Assembly: GCF_010747415.1 (NCBI RefSeq)
Contig: NZ_JAAGNZ010000001.1
Location: 3,162,001-3,226,000 of the forward strand
DNA length: 64,000 bases
Source of the DNA: Spirosoma agri
Lineage (GTDB): Bacteria; Bacteroidota; Bacteroidia; Cytophagales; Spirosomataceae
Direction: 5' to 3'
Shown here: piece by piece, positions 9,239 through 18,269 of the stretch
How positions within the stretch are numbered: position 1 is the stretch's first letter
Layout of the letters: each line of letters starts with the position of its first letter
Notes under the pieces: generated by a model
What the model saw: the letters and a program-made list of their open reading frames with translations, nothing else
Databases searched by the model: none
Told to the model about the DNA's origin: nothing
Program-made: the position numbers and the translations under genes

Positions 9239-9311
9239 GTGGACGAAAGTACGAACAATCCGGCAACGAATCGCTACCTTTGTTTGCTCGAACCATAGTC
9301 CAGAATAATCG

Positions 9312-10322
9312 ATGAGTACCAGTCAACGCACAAAATACCGCTGGATGGGCGTGTCGCTGGGGCTTAGCATTGTGCTGCTGATTCTTAAGTTCACTGCTTA
9401 TTTCCTGACCTATTCGACGGCCATTCTGAGTGATGCCGTTGAATCCATCGTCAACGTTATTGCCAGCGGTTTTGCCTTTTACAGCATCTACCTCGCTGGG
9501 CAGCCCCGCGACCAGAATCATCCCTACGGTCACGGTAAAATCGAATTTCTGTCATCCGGTTTCGAAGGCGCCATGATTCTGTCGGCGGGTCTGGTTATCA
9601 TCTGGCAGGCTATTCTCAGTTTTTTTGAGCCGAAAGTGCTCAGTAATCTTGACTGGGGTGTTGCCCTGGTTGGTCTGACGGCCATTGCCAACGCCTTTGT
9701 CGGCTGGATGCTGATTCGCCTGGGGAAACAGACGGACTCGCTGGCTATGACCGCCGATGGTCGCCATCTGCTCACCGATACCTTCAGCAGTATTGCCGTC
9801 ATGATCGGTGTGGTACTGGTTGCCCTGACGGGTGAACGCTGGATCGATAGCGCACTGTCGCTGCTGCTGTCGTTCGTTATCATTTACAACGGGTTCCAGC
9901 TGATCCGCCTGTCGGTGGCACGCCTGATGGATGAAACCGATGTACCAACGCTCTACCGCGTCGTGACCCTGCTTAATATCCACAAAGATCAGCACTGGAT
10001 CGACGTTCATAACCTGCGGGTGCAGAAATACGGGGCCGATCTACACATTGATTGCCACCTGACCCTGCCCTACTACTGGGAATTGACGCAGGTTCACGAC
10101 GAAGTGCATCATTTTGAGGACACGATCAAAGATGGCTTTCATCAGGGTGAAGTTGAAATTTTCGTCCATACGGACCCCTGCGTGAGCGAGTGCTGCCACT
10201 ACTGCCGAATTGCGACTTGCCCGGTTCGGGCCTTCGCTTTTGAGCGCGATGTTGACTGGTCGGCCGAAAACCTGCCCCTCAATCAGAAACATTTTGTACC
10301 ACTGGCCATGTCGAACAGCTGA
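9312..10322 (+). CDS. Cation diffusion facilitator (CDF) metal exporter
   Basis: A 336-residue CDF transporter with about six membrane helices. The helix-2 metal site is seen in LSDAVESIVNV, the loop signature in HPYGHGKIEFLSS, and the helix-5 site in DGRHLLTDTFSS. The C-terminal cytoplasmic domain (HNLRVQKYGADLHIDCHLTL) is the usual dimerising, metal-sensing part. It ends in a cysteine-rich tail (CVSECCHYCRIATC) that ordinary zinc CDFs lack. It probably exports Zn2+, Fe2+ or a similar ion by proton exchange. The start is ATG. Confidence 0.93.
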   Translation: MSTSQRTKYRWMGVSLGLSIVLLILKFTAYFLTYSTAILSDAVESIVNVIASGFAFYSIYLAGQPRDQNHPYGHGKIEFLSSGFEGAMILSAGLVIIWQAILSFFEPKVLSNLDWGVALVGLTAIANAFVGWMLIRLGKQTDSLAMTADGRHLLTDTFSSIAVMIGVVLVALTGERWIDSALSLLLSFVIIYNGFQLIRLSVARLMDETDVPTLYRVVTLLNIHKDQHWIDVHNLRVQKYGADLHIDCHLTLPYYWELTQVHDEVHHFEDTIKDGFHQGEVEIFVHTDPCVSECCHYCRIATCPVRAFAFERDVDWSAENLPLNQKHFVPLAMSNS

Positions 10323-10707
10323 TCGTCCCGCAACCGAACCGGTATCGCTGTTGATCGGCCCTCTTTCGCGCCAGCCGCTCCTTTTAAAATTCCTCTACCT
10401 TATCGACTGACTATCAGGCACATTCTTCTGTATGGTCCGGAACATCGTTGGTACTCCGTGTTTATTTATTGCGGATAAAATTAATATTTACCCAAATAGT
10501 TGTATTAAATCTTTTTATTTACCAATTTTGATCCACTAGCTGATCGGGACGATTAGCGCAGACATTGTTTTTTTCAATTCAGGTTGTATTCAAATACCAG
10601 TAAAAAACGCCTTCTTCTAGCGAATTGAGGGCGTTTTTTCTTTTTAATCCTATCGATGACCCAGGAATGGCGTACTTTCCGCCCGGAAACATTTGTGTTC
10701 ATTACTT
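10323..10707. other. AT-rich intergenic region with one terminator
   Basis: This 385-bp gap between the CDF gene and the kinase-like gene is much more AT-rich than its flanks in 10440-10600. Apart from the hairpin at 10602-10639, no gene or RNA was recognised. The promoter for the kinase-like gene should lie in its last 70 bp, but no confident element was picked. Confidence 0.5.
10602..10639 (+). terminator. Intrinsic terminator
   Basis: Arms AAAAAACGCC (10602-10611) and GGCGTTTTTT (10630-10639), followed by CTTTTT. It is a classic hairpin plus T-run on the plus strand. It lies 280 bp after the CDF stop and just upstream of the next gene, so it may end the CDF transcript or attenuate the downstream gene. 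Confidence 0.75.
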
Positions 10708-11739
10708 ATGCCGGTCATATCGAAGAAAAAACTGGTCTACCCGATCAAAGACCCGCTGCGCTCCTACCTCATCAAGTATGATCGTGAACTGACGCTACCT
10801 ACCCGATACGAAGACTTGCTTCGCTACAACGGCGCTGTAACGCTGTATGACAAACGGGGCGCGGATACACTCTGGGAAACGGTTTTTTATTCAGCAGCCG
10901 AAGCGGAGGAAATGCAGCTTTCCCTGAAGGCCATGTACGCCCATCTGAAAGCCAACGGCGATCTGTCAATTACCAATCACCTGACCATCGACCGCGTAGA
11001 CATGTGTACCTACGGGAACACAAAACCCTTTCGGGTACGTATTCGGAACCTCGTCAACGATAACTTCGATTATTTCTACATCAAGCGGGGCGATGCATCG
11101 CGAATCTATGGGCTGGAACTGGAGCATCTTTTATCGCCAAACCGAATCGGCTACCTGACCTGTCAGCAAACGCTGGTCGAGGAACATATTGCCGGGATTC
11201 CGGGTGATATGTTCTTCAACGGTCAGTTGAACGACCCCGCCTTAAACCCCATTCGGCTGTGTAAGGAATTTATCAAATTCAATGAGCGCTGTTTTGTGCG
11301 GCTGCTCGGGGACATGCATTCCAGTAATTTTGTGGTCGACGTGACCCCGGACTTCGATGAGACCTACTACCGGATTCGGGCCATCGACTTCGACCAGCAA
11401 TCGTATGAAGGGCGCAAATCCGTTTACATGCCCCAGTACTACAAACAGAACCAGGCGATCATCCAATTGGGTATCCAGTTTATGACTCCCGAGAGTGTCC
11501 GGCAGTACCAGATTGAGGAACGGGCCCTGATTGCCAGCCGAATTCGGGCCGAGACCATTCGCCTTCAGGATCTGATGCAGTTTATGCGGCATGACGAGAT
11601 TTCGCTGCCGATCCACGTCAAAACGCTGGGTCAGGCCCTCGCCCGCCATTACCACGATTCCAATTTTCTGACCTGCCAGACGATGGGTGATCTGGTCTGG
11701 AAAAGTCTGGAGCTGGTTGCCGTTCACCAAGCTGATTGA
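10708..11739 (+). CDS. Uncharacterised protein with kinase/phosphotransferase-like motifs
   Basis: A 343-residue soluble protein with no recognised family. The start is set at ATG 10708; the frame extends only 15 bp further up, to a TTG. Motifs recall the aminoglycoside-phosphotransferase/protein-kinase fold: LGDMHSSNFV (residues 199-208) looks like the catalytic loop HGDxHxxN, and AIDFDQQ (225-231) like the metal-binding IDFD/DFG motif. Upstream, YIKRGDASRI and the EEHIAG region could supply the ATP-binding lysine and the hinge. No membrane segment or signal peptide is seen. The C-terminus forms part of a terminator stem. Kinase activity is an inference from motif order. Confidence 0.8.
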   Translation: MPVISKKKLVYPIKDPLRSYLIKYDRELTLPTRYEDLLRYNGAVTLYDKRGADTLWETVFYSAAEAEEMQLSLKAMYAHLKANGDLSITNHLTIDRVDMCTYGNTKPFRVRIRNLVNDNFDYFYIKRGDASRIYGLELEHLLSPNRIGYLTCQQTLVEEHIAGIPGDMFFNGQLNDPALNPIRLCKEFIKFNERCFVRLLGDMHSSNFVVDVTPDFDETYYRIRAIDFDQQSYEGRKSVYMPQYYKQNQAIIQLGIQFMTPESVRQYQIEERALIASRIRAETIRLQDLMQFMRHDEISLPIHVKTLGQALARHYHDSNFLTCQTMGDLVWKSLELVAVHQAD

Positions 11740-11760
11740 TGAACGGCAACCAGCTCCAGA
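11706..11760. terminator. Long terminator hairpin partly inside coding sequence
   Basis: Perfect 21-bp arms at 11706-11726 and 11740-11760 with a 13-base loop. The left arm encodes the last residues of the kinase-like protein and its stop (11737-11739) falls in the loop. It sits between convergent genes (the next ends at 11793) and probably serves both. Confidence 0.75.
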
Positions 11761-11792
11761 CGTGTTGAGTCAACGTTTTCGTACCAGACTCC

Positions 11793-13247
11793 TTACCGGG
11801 TATACAGATCGCCTTTGGCAATTGTCGATTCGTATTCACCACTGATGGTTTCCAGGAATTTTCCGGTTACCCAGCCAATGCCCGAGTTGCGGATAAACAC
11901 AAATCGTTTGGGCTGTGAACCTGTATTATACGCCTTCATAATGGCTTCGAGCCACAAAGCACCCGCAATCAGCTGTTTTTCATTCAGTTGGCTTTGCAAC
12001 GTCCGTATATCGTTTTCGGCCATAGCCCGTACCGACGTATTGGCAACCGACCCTAAGTCAGGCTGGGTCAGGCTTTTGTAATCGGTCAATACTTGCCGCT
12101 TAAACTGCTCCACATCCTGCTCCGTGATCGGAACGGCGGTTGTACCAGCTCGCTCGGGGTGCAGGTACGTCACCAGCGCCAGCGCAATTTCGCCCCCAAC
12201 ACCGACCGTCCGACGTTGCTGTAAACCCGAATTGTTCTGTTTGAAACGGGGCGCAAAGGCGGAATCGACAATGGCGTTGACGACTCGCTGCGCTTCCCGT
12301 TTATAAGCCTCCATGCCCAGCGAACGTTTGCTGTCGATCTGGCTGACCAGCGTATTGACACCTACCGGCAGGCTAATCGCGTGAAAGTCTTTATCGACCT
12401 GGTTAATATCCATCAGGCTGGCATTTTTTTCGAAATAACCACCCATGGTCGTGCTGCTGCCCAGATTCAGCGCAGAAGTCGTCGGCCATACTTTCCGGGG
12501 GATGGCACCGATGGTAAACAACTGGGCTTCGCGGGCGGGGGTCAGTGTCGTATCGATCTGCAAGGTGTTGTCAGGCAGCACGCGCGCTAACTGTCTGTAG
12601 AGCGAACGCTTACTCTCCGGCGAGCGGGCAAGCCCATCATTTACATCGCTGTTGAGCACAATGAAGATACGTTCATTCGGAATATTATACTTGCGAATTG
12701 AATCCAGGCCAATCCGTAGCGCATCCTGACCACCCGCGAACGATTTTGACGCATCGGCAACCAGCACATCGTTCGGTATATCGAAGGTGGATTTAATGTC
12801 TTTTTCGTAAAAATCGCTCTCGTACTTCGTTTTAAAGATCGCGACTTTCACGCCCGTAGCACTAAACTGAATACCAGCATAGACGTTTTTGCTCGAAATA
12901 TCCCGAATTATTTCGTTAACAGCCCAGCCGCTGGCTACATACTTCAGCTTGGCGTACTGGCTCCGCGCCCGCTCCAGGTAGCGTATGGCGGTTGTCGTGT
13001 CTTTGATGTCCTTGTACGACAGGCCCAGGAATTCGTTGGCAATCGCTTCCCAATACAGGTTTTTCGACTGAACGGCTGGCATGGCCCGCAGAAGCAGATT
13101 GATTGACTCCTGCGATTTATCGACTTCACGAAGCGTGCTGGCCAGTTTGATATAATGAATAGCCTGCGTCAAGTTCCGTGCATTCTGCGCAATAGCCGTT
13201 GATGCCACGAAGCCTATGAATACGAATAAAAAGAGTTTGGTTTTCAT
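11793..13247 (-). CDS. Exported TPR protein with Ppx/GppA-like (ASKHA) domain
   Basis: A 484-residue protein starting at ATG 13247 with a Sec signal peptide (hydrophobic core FLFVFIGFVAS, cleavage near AIAQ). Residues 25-125 form TPR-like helices (AIHYIKLAS, AIANEFLGLSYKD, AIRYLERARSQYAKL). The rest resembles exopolyphosphatase-type ASKHA folds: a phosphate-1-like strand pair AGIQFSATGVKVAIF, a segment PAREAQLFTIGA where Ppx has its GxxEA motif, ALNLGSSTTMGGYF in place of the phosphate-2 DxGGGS, and TVGVGGEIALAL as the adenosine-side motif. Key acidic residues are altered, so it may bind rather than hydrolyse. Expected location is the periplasm. The fold assignment is by eye. Confidence 0.75.
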   Translation of the reverse strand: MKTKLFLFVFIGFVASTAIAQNARNLTQAIHYIKLASTLREVDKSQESINLLLRAMPAVQSKNLYWEAIANEFLGLSYKDIKDTTTAIRYLERARSQYAKLKYVASGWAVNEIIRDISSKNVYAGIQFSATGVKVAIFKTKYESDFYEKDIKSTFDIPNDVLVADASKSFAGGQDALRIGLDSIRKYNIPNERIFIVLNSDVNDGLARSPESKRSLYRQLARVLPDNTLQIDTTLTPAREAQLFTIGAIPRKVWPTTSALNLGSSTTMGGYFEKNASLMDINQVDKDFHAISLPVGVNTLVSQIDSKRSLGMEAYKREAQRVVNAIVDSAFAPRFKQNNSGLQQRRTVGVGGEIALALVTYLHPERAGTTAVPITEQDVEQFKRQVLTDYKSLTQPDLGSVANTSVRAMAENDIRTLQSQLNEKQLIAGALWLEAIMKAYNTGSQPKRFVFIRNSGIGWVTGKFLETISGEYESTIAKGDLYTR

Positions 13248-13532
13248 ACGTTGGTCTTGTTTAAATAGGGCGCTAAAAAGGTACACCAACGCGTAACTTT
13301 CCCGAATAAATAGCGTTAGAGGGTCATTTTGTATACTTACCCATCTAAGGTCTGTTAATCAGTCAGTTAATACATTGATAACCTGCCAAACATACGCACC
13401 AGGCGATGACAATGGATTGCCGCAGGCACAAAAAAATAGCAAAAACCACAGAAGTCCGCTGCGTGGCGTAGCGGCAGTTCTGCTGACCGCCTGCATGCAG
13501 CCCCAACCTGATCACTTCGTTATGGGCTGCCT

Positions 13533-16500
13533 TTATCGACCGCAGATACCTTTAAAATCACAGTACTGACACACGTCAAGCTGGTCTGTTTTGCGGAATG
13601 GCTCGTTGGGATCGAGCATTGTCTGCACCATTTGCCGGAGCAAATCTTCGGAATCGGTAATAAACTGCGCCGGGCTGTCGTCCGTTCCGAACGTAACCGG
13701 GTTGGATTTGAAGCCTCCGGCCAAATCCCGGAAGGAATAAAAACCCGCTTCGACGGGCAGATTGGCCGCCGGGTAAATATTTCGCTTGGCCCTGTCTCGG
13801 GGTAAGCCGCCGTGTTCGCTAATGTTTTTGAGCGCCAGGTATCGATACAGCCACAGCTGCCTCATTTTATCTTCCCGGCCATCGTTCAGGAGCTTTTCGG
13901 CCAGATCTTTGGGCGCTTTATCGGGCAGATCGACCTTACCCGTTTTGTAATCGACAATGCGAATCAAATCGCCGTAGCGTTCGATCCGGTCAATTTTACC
14001 GGCAATGCGTACCCGAATCGTTTCGCCATCGGCGAGGGGTACGGACAGGTAGGTTTCCAGCGTTTGCTCGGTGCCGATAACGGTCAAGCCCACCTGTTCG
14101 CTTTGCTGCCGGTAAAAATCGAGCATAAGTTTTTTCGCCAGATCATAGAGCAGCAGGTTCATTCCCGACTCAATGACGCGGCCTTTCATCGATACGGCAA
14201 ACTCTTCTTCCAGCAGTTGCCGGACAATGGACTCATCAATGGGCACATCCTTCATCCGGTACTCTACGTCCAGTCGTTCGAGCACTTTATGCAGCCAGCT
14301 ACCAAATTCAGCGGCTCCCATCTTTTCCTCGATTTCTTCCTCTTCGCTGATATTCACGATGCGACTAAAGTAAAACCGCATCGAACACGTAACGAACTGG
14401 TTCAGATAAGACGGATATAAACCTTTCGTTTTCAGCAACTTGATCAGATCAGCGCGCACGCTTTCCGTTTTTGGAACGCTCAAATTGGCGGTATCGGCCA
14501 GCTGGTTAAGGCCCGTTCGTCCGAAGCGCACCGTTGGGTGACTGATGCGAATGAGGCCGTTGGAACGGGGTACCAGTTCATGCTCAATCTGCCGGATAAA
14601 CCGACTGGCTTCGCCCTTGCTGTTGCCATAGGCATCCGTGGAGGTGGTGTGCAGCAGCACAATGTCGCTCGCCCGCTGAAGCAATCGGTAAAAGTGATAG
14701 GCCATGACGGCCTCCTGATCGCGGTACGTCGGCAGGCCGAGTTCGCTGGCAATATCGAACGGGATGAGCGAGTTTTGTTTGCGCGACTGGGGTAATATGC
14801 CTTCGTTGACAGACAAAACAATAACGCGGTCGAAGTCAAGTGCTCTGGTTTCAAGCATACCCATGATCTGCAACTGGCTCTTGCCTTCGCTCGTGAACGG
14901 AATGCTCGTTTGGCGGATCAGTTCATAGAGAAACTGCTTGAAACTGCGCACCGTAACGGCGGTTTCGGCGTTTGCCGATTCAGCTTGCCGTTCCAGCGTC
15001 GCTTCCAGTTGCTTGAGCAGCGTAAAGAAGAGGTACAAATATTCGATCTCGATGGCATCCTGACTGGCCCGGTACACATCGCGCAACAGTTCGATCAGGT
15101 CGTAGAGACAACGAACGGCTTTCATGGGGTCCTCATTGGGCCAACGCGCAAAAAGAACCTGAATCAGCGGATCGTGCTGCCCCAGTTCGCGCATTTCCGT
15201 TTCGGTCAGGTATACGCGCTGTTCCTTGACGATCGTTTTGGCAATCCACTGGAACAACGGTTCCGGCGGCAGTACCTCTCCCGTTTCCAGCACAGCGCCC
15301 GGCCATTGAAGCGCCCGAATCCGCTCATATTGCTTCATGAACGGATGATTCAACACTTTTACGACGTGGCGGTGGTGGTATTTGGGGATACGCAGGTTGC
15401 GACCATCTTTCGTGCGAAACTCATGGACGGTGCGCTGCATTTCAAACAACGTATCGACCAGCGTGAACAACAGCGAACTGCGCAATGACAAACCCATCGT
15501 CACGTTCAGGTCCGTGACGCTCTCATCGAGGGCATAGAGCACGGGCATGAGCAACGTCTCATCGGCTAGTACGATAGCCGTCTTTTTCACGTCACTGGGC
15601 CCCTGATTCGAGAAGTGCGCTGTAACTGACGCATTTCGTTCTTCACTGCGCCAGTCACTATACAATTTTCCGGCTACCTTTGCCTGCATACTGGCATTCG
15701 GTACGCCCACTACCCGAATATTCTTCTCGGTTCCGAGCATGTTATTGGATAACTGATTCAAGTCTTCGCGATTCTGTTTCGAGAAAAACCAGCCATTGTC
15801 GCGGTATCGACGCAGGAATTCGCCGGCTTCCTGCCCCCAGTCGCGGATATAATACTGATCGGCATCCCACATCAGCTCGGCTTTATTTCCCTCGACCAAC
15901 ACCCGAATAATATGCTCTTCGGCGCGGCTCAGGGCATTGAACCCCACAAAATAGACGCGCTCATAAGTCAGGTTGTTTCGGATTAATTCTTCAACATTTT
16001 CGGCCAGCAGTCGGTACGCCATGCCCCGGTACGCCAGCCCCTGATCAGTGAGTCGTTTATGCAGCGTGTGATAGGCAACCTGCAGGTTCTCAAAGAGTTT
16101 GAAATACCGCGACGTGCCGGGGGTCTCCAGGATTGGCTTCGCCGTCGAGGGCATGGTTACCTGCCAGCGTTCAAGCGTTTTGGCCGCCGTCAGGTAACTG
16201 AACAACTCGTGTGGGCTAACCAGGTATTGATCGATCCGGTCGAAATCAGACAGCAGCACCGATGCCCAGCCAATAAACTGTTCAAATTCAACCAGCGGGT
16301 CGATTTCCCGAAAAACGTCGTAGAGTTCAAACAGCAAACTAACCGAATCAACCAGCTGGACGCCAGCGGCCTGGGTGATAAAATCATCGACCGCTAACGC
16401 ATGAGGAGCCAGAAAGGGCCGGTCGGAGAGCGCAGCCAGTTCATCCAGAAAAACGGACACGGCCCGGCGTGTTGGTAAAATCACCCATACATCACTAAGA

Positions 16501-16631
16501 CTAGGACCATGGGTGTCAAAAATTCGTTGAGCAGTTTGCTGAAGAAATGTCAAAAGTTGTTGTTCATTAGTCGCTCGGTAAAGATACGACTTGTCGGGCA
16601 GTGCCCGGCTTATAAGATTGCGTCCAGCCAA
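13533..16631 (-). CDS. AddB/RecB-like PD-(D/E)XK nuclease with Fe-S cysteines
   Basis: A 1032-residue protein of the AddB-like group. The N-terminal two thirds is a helicase-like region (WVILPTRRAVSVFLDEL; VIVLSVNEGILPQ; YHFYRLLQRASDIVLLHTT). The C-terminal nuclease has GKIDRIERYGDLIRIVDYKTGK split around the catalytic D...DYK (Lys about 896) and QLWLYRYLAL. Cys749, then Cys1021, Cys1024 and Cys1030 (CQYCDFKGIC), match the four-cysteine 4Fe-4S arrangement of AddB. It probably works with an AddA-type helicase in double-strand break repair; none is in the window. The start is TTG at 16631, directly after an in-frame stop and 6 bp after miaE ends. Confidence 0.88.
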   Translation of the reverse strand: MAGRNLISRALPDKSYLYRATNEQQLLTFLQQTAQRIFDTHGPSLSDVWVILPTRRAVSVFLDELAALSDRPFLAPHALAVDDFITQAAGVQLVDSVSLLFELYDVFREIDPLVEFEQFIGWASVLLSDFDRIDQYLVSPHELFSYLTAAKTLERWQVTMPSTAKPILETPGTSRYFKLFENLQVAYHTLHKRLTDQGLAYRGMAYRLLAENVEELIRNNLTYERVYFVGFNALSRAEEHIIRVLVEGNKAELMWDADQYYIRDWGQEAGEFLRRYRDNGWFFSKQNREDLNQLSNNMLGTEKNIRVVGVPNASMQAKVAGKLYSDWRSEERNASVTAHFSNQGPSDVKKTAIVLADETLLMPVLYALDESVTDLNVTMGLSLRSSLLFTLVDTLFEMQRTVHEFRTKDGRNLRIPKYHHRHVVKVLNHPFMKQYERIRALQWPGAVLETGEVLPPEPLFQWIAKTIVKEQRVYLTETEMRELGQHDPLIQVLFARWPNEDPMKAVRCLYDLIELLRDVYRASQDAIEIEYLYLFFTLLKQLEATLERQAESANAETAVTVRSFKQFLYELIRQTSIPFTSEGKSQLQIMGMLETRALDFDRVIVLSVNEGILPQSRKQNSLIPFDIASELGLPTYRDQEAVMAYHFYRLLQRASDIVLLHTTSTDAYGNSKGEASRFIRQIEHELVPRSNGLIRISHPTVRFGRTGLNQLADTANLSVPKTESVRADLIKLLKTKGLYPSYLNQFVTCSMRFYFSRIVNISEEEEIEEKMGAAEFGSWLHKVLERLDVEYRMKDVPIDESIVRQLLEEEFAVSMKGRVIESGMNLLLYDLAKKLMLDFYRQQSEQVGLTVIGTEQTLETYLSVPLADGETIRVRIAGKIDRIERYGDLIRIVDYKTGKVDLPDKAPKDLAEKLLNDGREDKMRQLWLYRYLALKNISEHGGLPRDRAKRNIYPAANLPVEAGFYSFRDLAGGFKSNPVTFGTDDSPAQFITDSEDLLRQMVQTMLDPNEPFRKTDQLDVCQYCDFKGICGR

Positions 16632-16637
16632 CTATTT

Positions 16638-17234
16638 TCAATGAATCCGGTCGCCACGCACCGCCAGCTTAGCCACAATATCGGCTTCGACGGCCAGAAA
16701 CTCTTTCCAGCGTTCCCGTACGCGCGTTGCGGGCAGGTACAGTTCGGCCAGTTCAATGAAACAGCGGTAATGACCGGCTTCGGAGATCATCAGCTCGTGG
16801 TAGAATTTCCGTAGACTTTCGTCGGCGATGTGTTCCGACAGAAGTTTGAAGCGTTCACAGCTGCGGGCTTCGATCAGGGCATTCATCAGCAAGCTATCCA
16901 TCAACTGCTCCTTCTGGTCCCCAATCGAGCGACGCAGGCGGGACCGTAACTGATTGACGTATTCATCCTTACGCTGGCGTCCGAGCGGAATGTTCCGTTT
17001 ACGCAGTTCTTTCAATACCCGGTGAAAATGCCCCCACTCTTCGGCAACGATGGGGGTCAGCGCATCAACTAACGCTTCTTTATCGGGGTAGATAACGATC
17101 AGCGATATGCACGACGACGCGGCTTTCTGCTCACAATAGGCGTGATCGACCAGAATGTCAGCGATGTTCATTTCAGCAATGTTAACCCAGCGCGGATCGG
17201 TGGGTAGCTCAAGACCCAAGGTTGTAAGCGACAT
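16638..17234 (-). CDS. miaE: tRNA-(ms2io6A37)-hydroxylase
   Basis: A 198-residue MiaE-family non-heme diiron protein. The helical bundle carries the expected metal ligands: DHAYCEQKAAS in the first pair, EEWGHFHRV in the second, then IEARSCERFKLL and SEAGHYRCF. Characterised MiaE hydroxylates the isopentenyl group on A37 of certain tRNAs using O2. The start is ATG 17234. The AddB-like gene follows 6 bp later and is probably translationally coupled. msrA diverges upstream. A shared operon with a recombination nuclease has no obvious functional link. Confidence 0.9.
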   Translation of the reverse strand: MSLTTLGLELPTDPRWVNIAEMNIADILVDHAYCEQKAASSCISLIVIYPDKEALVDALTPIVAEEWGHFHRVLKELRKRNIPLGRQRKDEYVNQLRSRLRRSIGDQKEQLMDSLLMNALIEARSCERFKLLSEHIADESLRKFYHELMISEAGHYRCFIELAELYLPATRVRERWKEFLAVEADIVAKLAVRGDRIH

Positions 17235-17351
17235 AGCCAGTGACTCAATAAATCAATACGGGCAAAGATACGCACGTAAGAAATGACTACGGCTCCGCTT
17301 CGGAATCCCTGCGCTACTTCCAGTGTTATATAGTTGTTGATCGACGTTCGT

Positions 17352-18032
17352 ATGTACTGGAAAAACACATTGATAATACTGAGTTTGCTGGTAAGCGGCA
17401 ATCTGCTCTTTGTCGCCTGCAACCAAACTCCAACTACCGCAGCGGCTGAAGCGACCAACCCGGTTGACACGCGGCTAGCAACCCTCCCTGTCCTGCGCCC
17501 CGGTGAAGCGGTAGCGACTTTTGGGGGCGGCTGTTTCTGGGCTACCGAAGAAGAGATGAAGTTGTTAAAGGGCGTTCGGCAGGTCGTTTCAGGTTATGCC
17601 GGTGGTGATCTTGACTACCCGACCTATGAGCAGGTGGGCACCGACCAGACCGGCCACGCGGAATCGGTGCAGGTTTATTACGACCCAACCGTCATTTCGT
17701 ACGATGTATTGGTCGATGCTTTTTTTGCGGGCCACGACGCCACCGAGTTAAACAGGCAGGGACCGGATCGGGGAAAGCACTATCGCTCGGTTGCCTTTTA
17801 CCGAACGCCAACGGAAAAGGCCCGGATCGAGGCCGCCATCCGGCGCGAATCGGTCCATCATAAAGCTCCGATAGTCACGCAGGTAGTGCCGTTCACCGCC
17901 TTTTATCCGGCGGAGAGGTATCATCAGGGCTATTATCGCCAGCATCCCTACAGTCTCTACATTCATCTTGTCTCGGAACCAAAGGTTGACAAGTTCCGGG
18001 AACGAATGGACGGCCGGCTAAACGAACAGTAA
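17352..18032 (+). CDS. msrA: Peptide-methionine (S)-S-oxide reductase, lipoprotein form
   Basis: A 226-residue MsrA with the catalytic motif GGGCFWATEE (Cys61) and the conserved YAGG, GHAESVQVYYDP and YHQGYYRQ segments. It reduces methionine-S-sulfoxide in proteins. The start is taken at ATG 17352 because it gives a clean lipoprotein signal: hydrophobic stretch LIILSLLVSGNLLF followed by lipobox FVAC with Cys23. This places it in the envelope, where it would repair oxidised surface or periplasmic proteins. No C-terminal resolving-cysteine pair is visible. It is divergent from miaE. Confidence 0.93.
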   Translation: MYWKNTLIILSLLVSGNLLFVACNQTPTTAAAEATNPVDTRLATLPVLRPGEAVATFGGGCFWATEEEMKLLKGVRQVVSGYAGGDLDYPTYEQVGTDQTGHAESVQVYYDPTVISYDVLVDAFFAGHDATELNRQGPDRGKHYRSVAFYRTPTEKARIEAAIRRESVHHKAPIVTQVVPFTAFYPAERYHQGYYRQHPYSLYIHLVSEPKVDKFRERMDGRLNEQ

Positions 18033-18035
18033 CCT

Positions 18036-18073
18036 GTGGTTTGCAGTTGATGTGTACAGTAAAGGCAAACCAC
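18036..18073 (+). terminator. Weak hairpin after msrA
   Basis: Nine-bp arms GTGGTTTGC (18036-18044) and GCAAACCAC (18065-18073) just after the msrA stop. There is no T-run, so the terminator role is tentative. Confidence 0.35.
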
Positions 18074-18269
18074 ACCCCTGAAACCCGCCAGACTGCCGGC
18101 CCGTTACCTATCGACTAACATTCGGCCCGTCTAGGAACATTTTGTCAGGCCCCGCAACCGTTCGGCCAAATCTCATATTGCGCGATTGACCCGAACCTCG
18201 TAACATTGCTCAGTAATTCATCGAACGGGTCCTCCCACGGTCGGGCGCTCCCGCAATGACAGACACACT

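Noticed and set aside
13812-15488. Several plus-strand frames of 85-202 codons
   Set aside because: All are antisense to the AddB-like nuclease gene and contain no recognisable domains.
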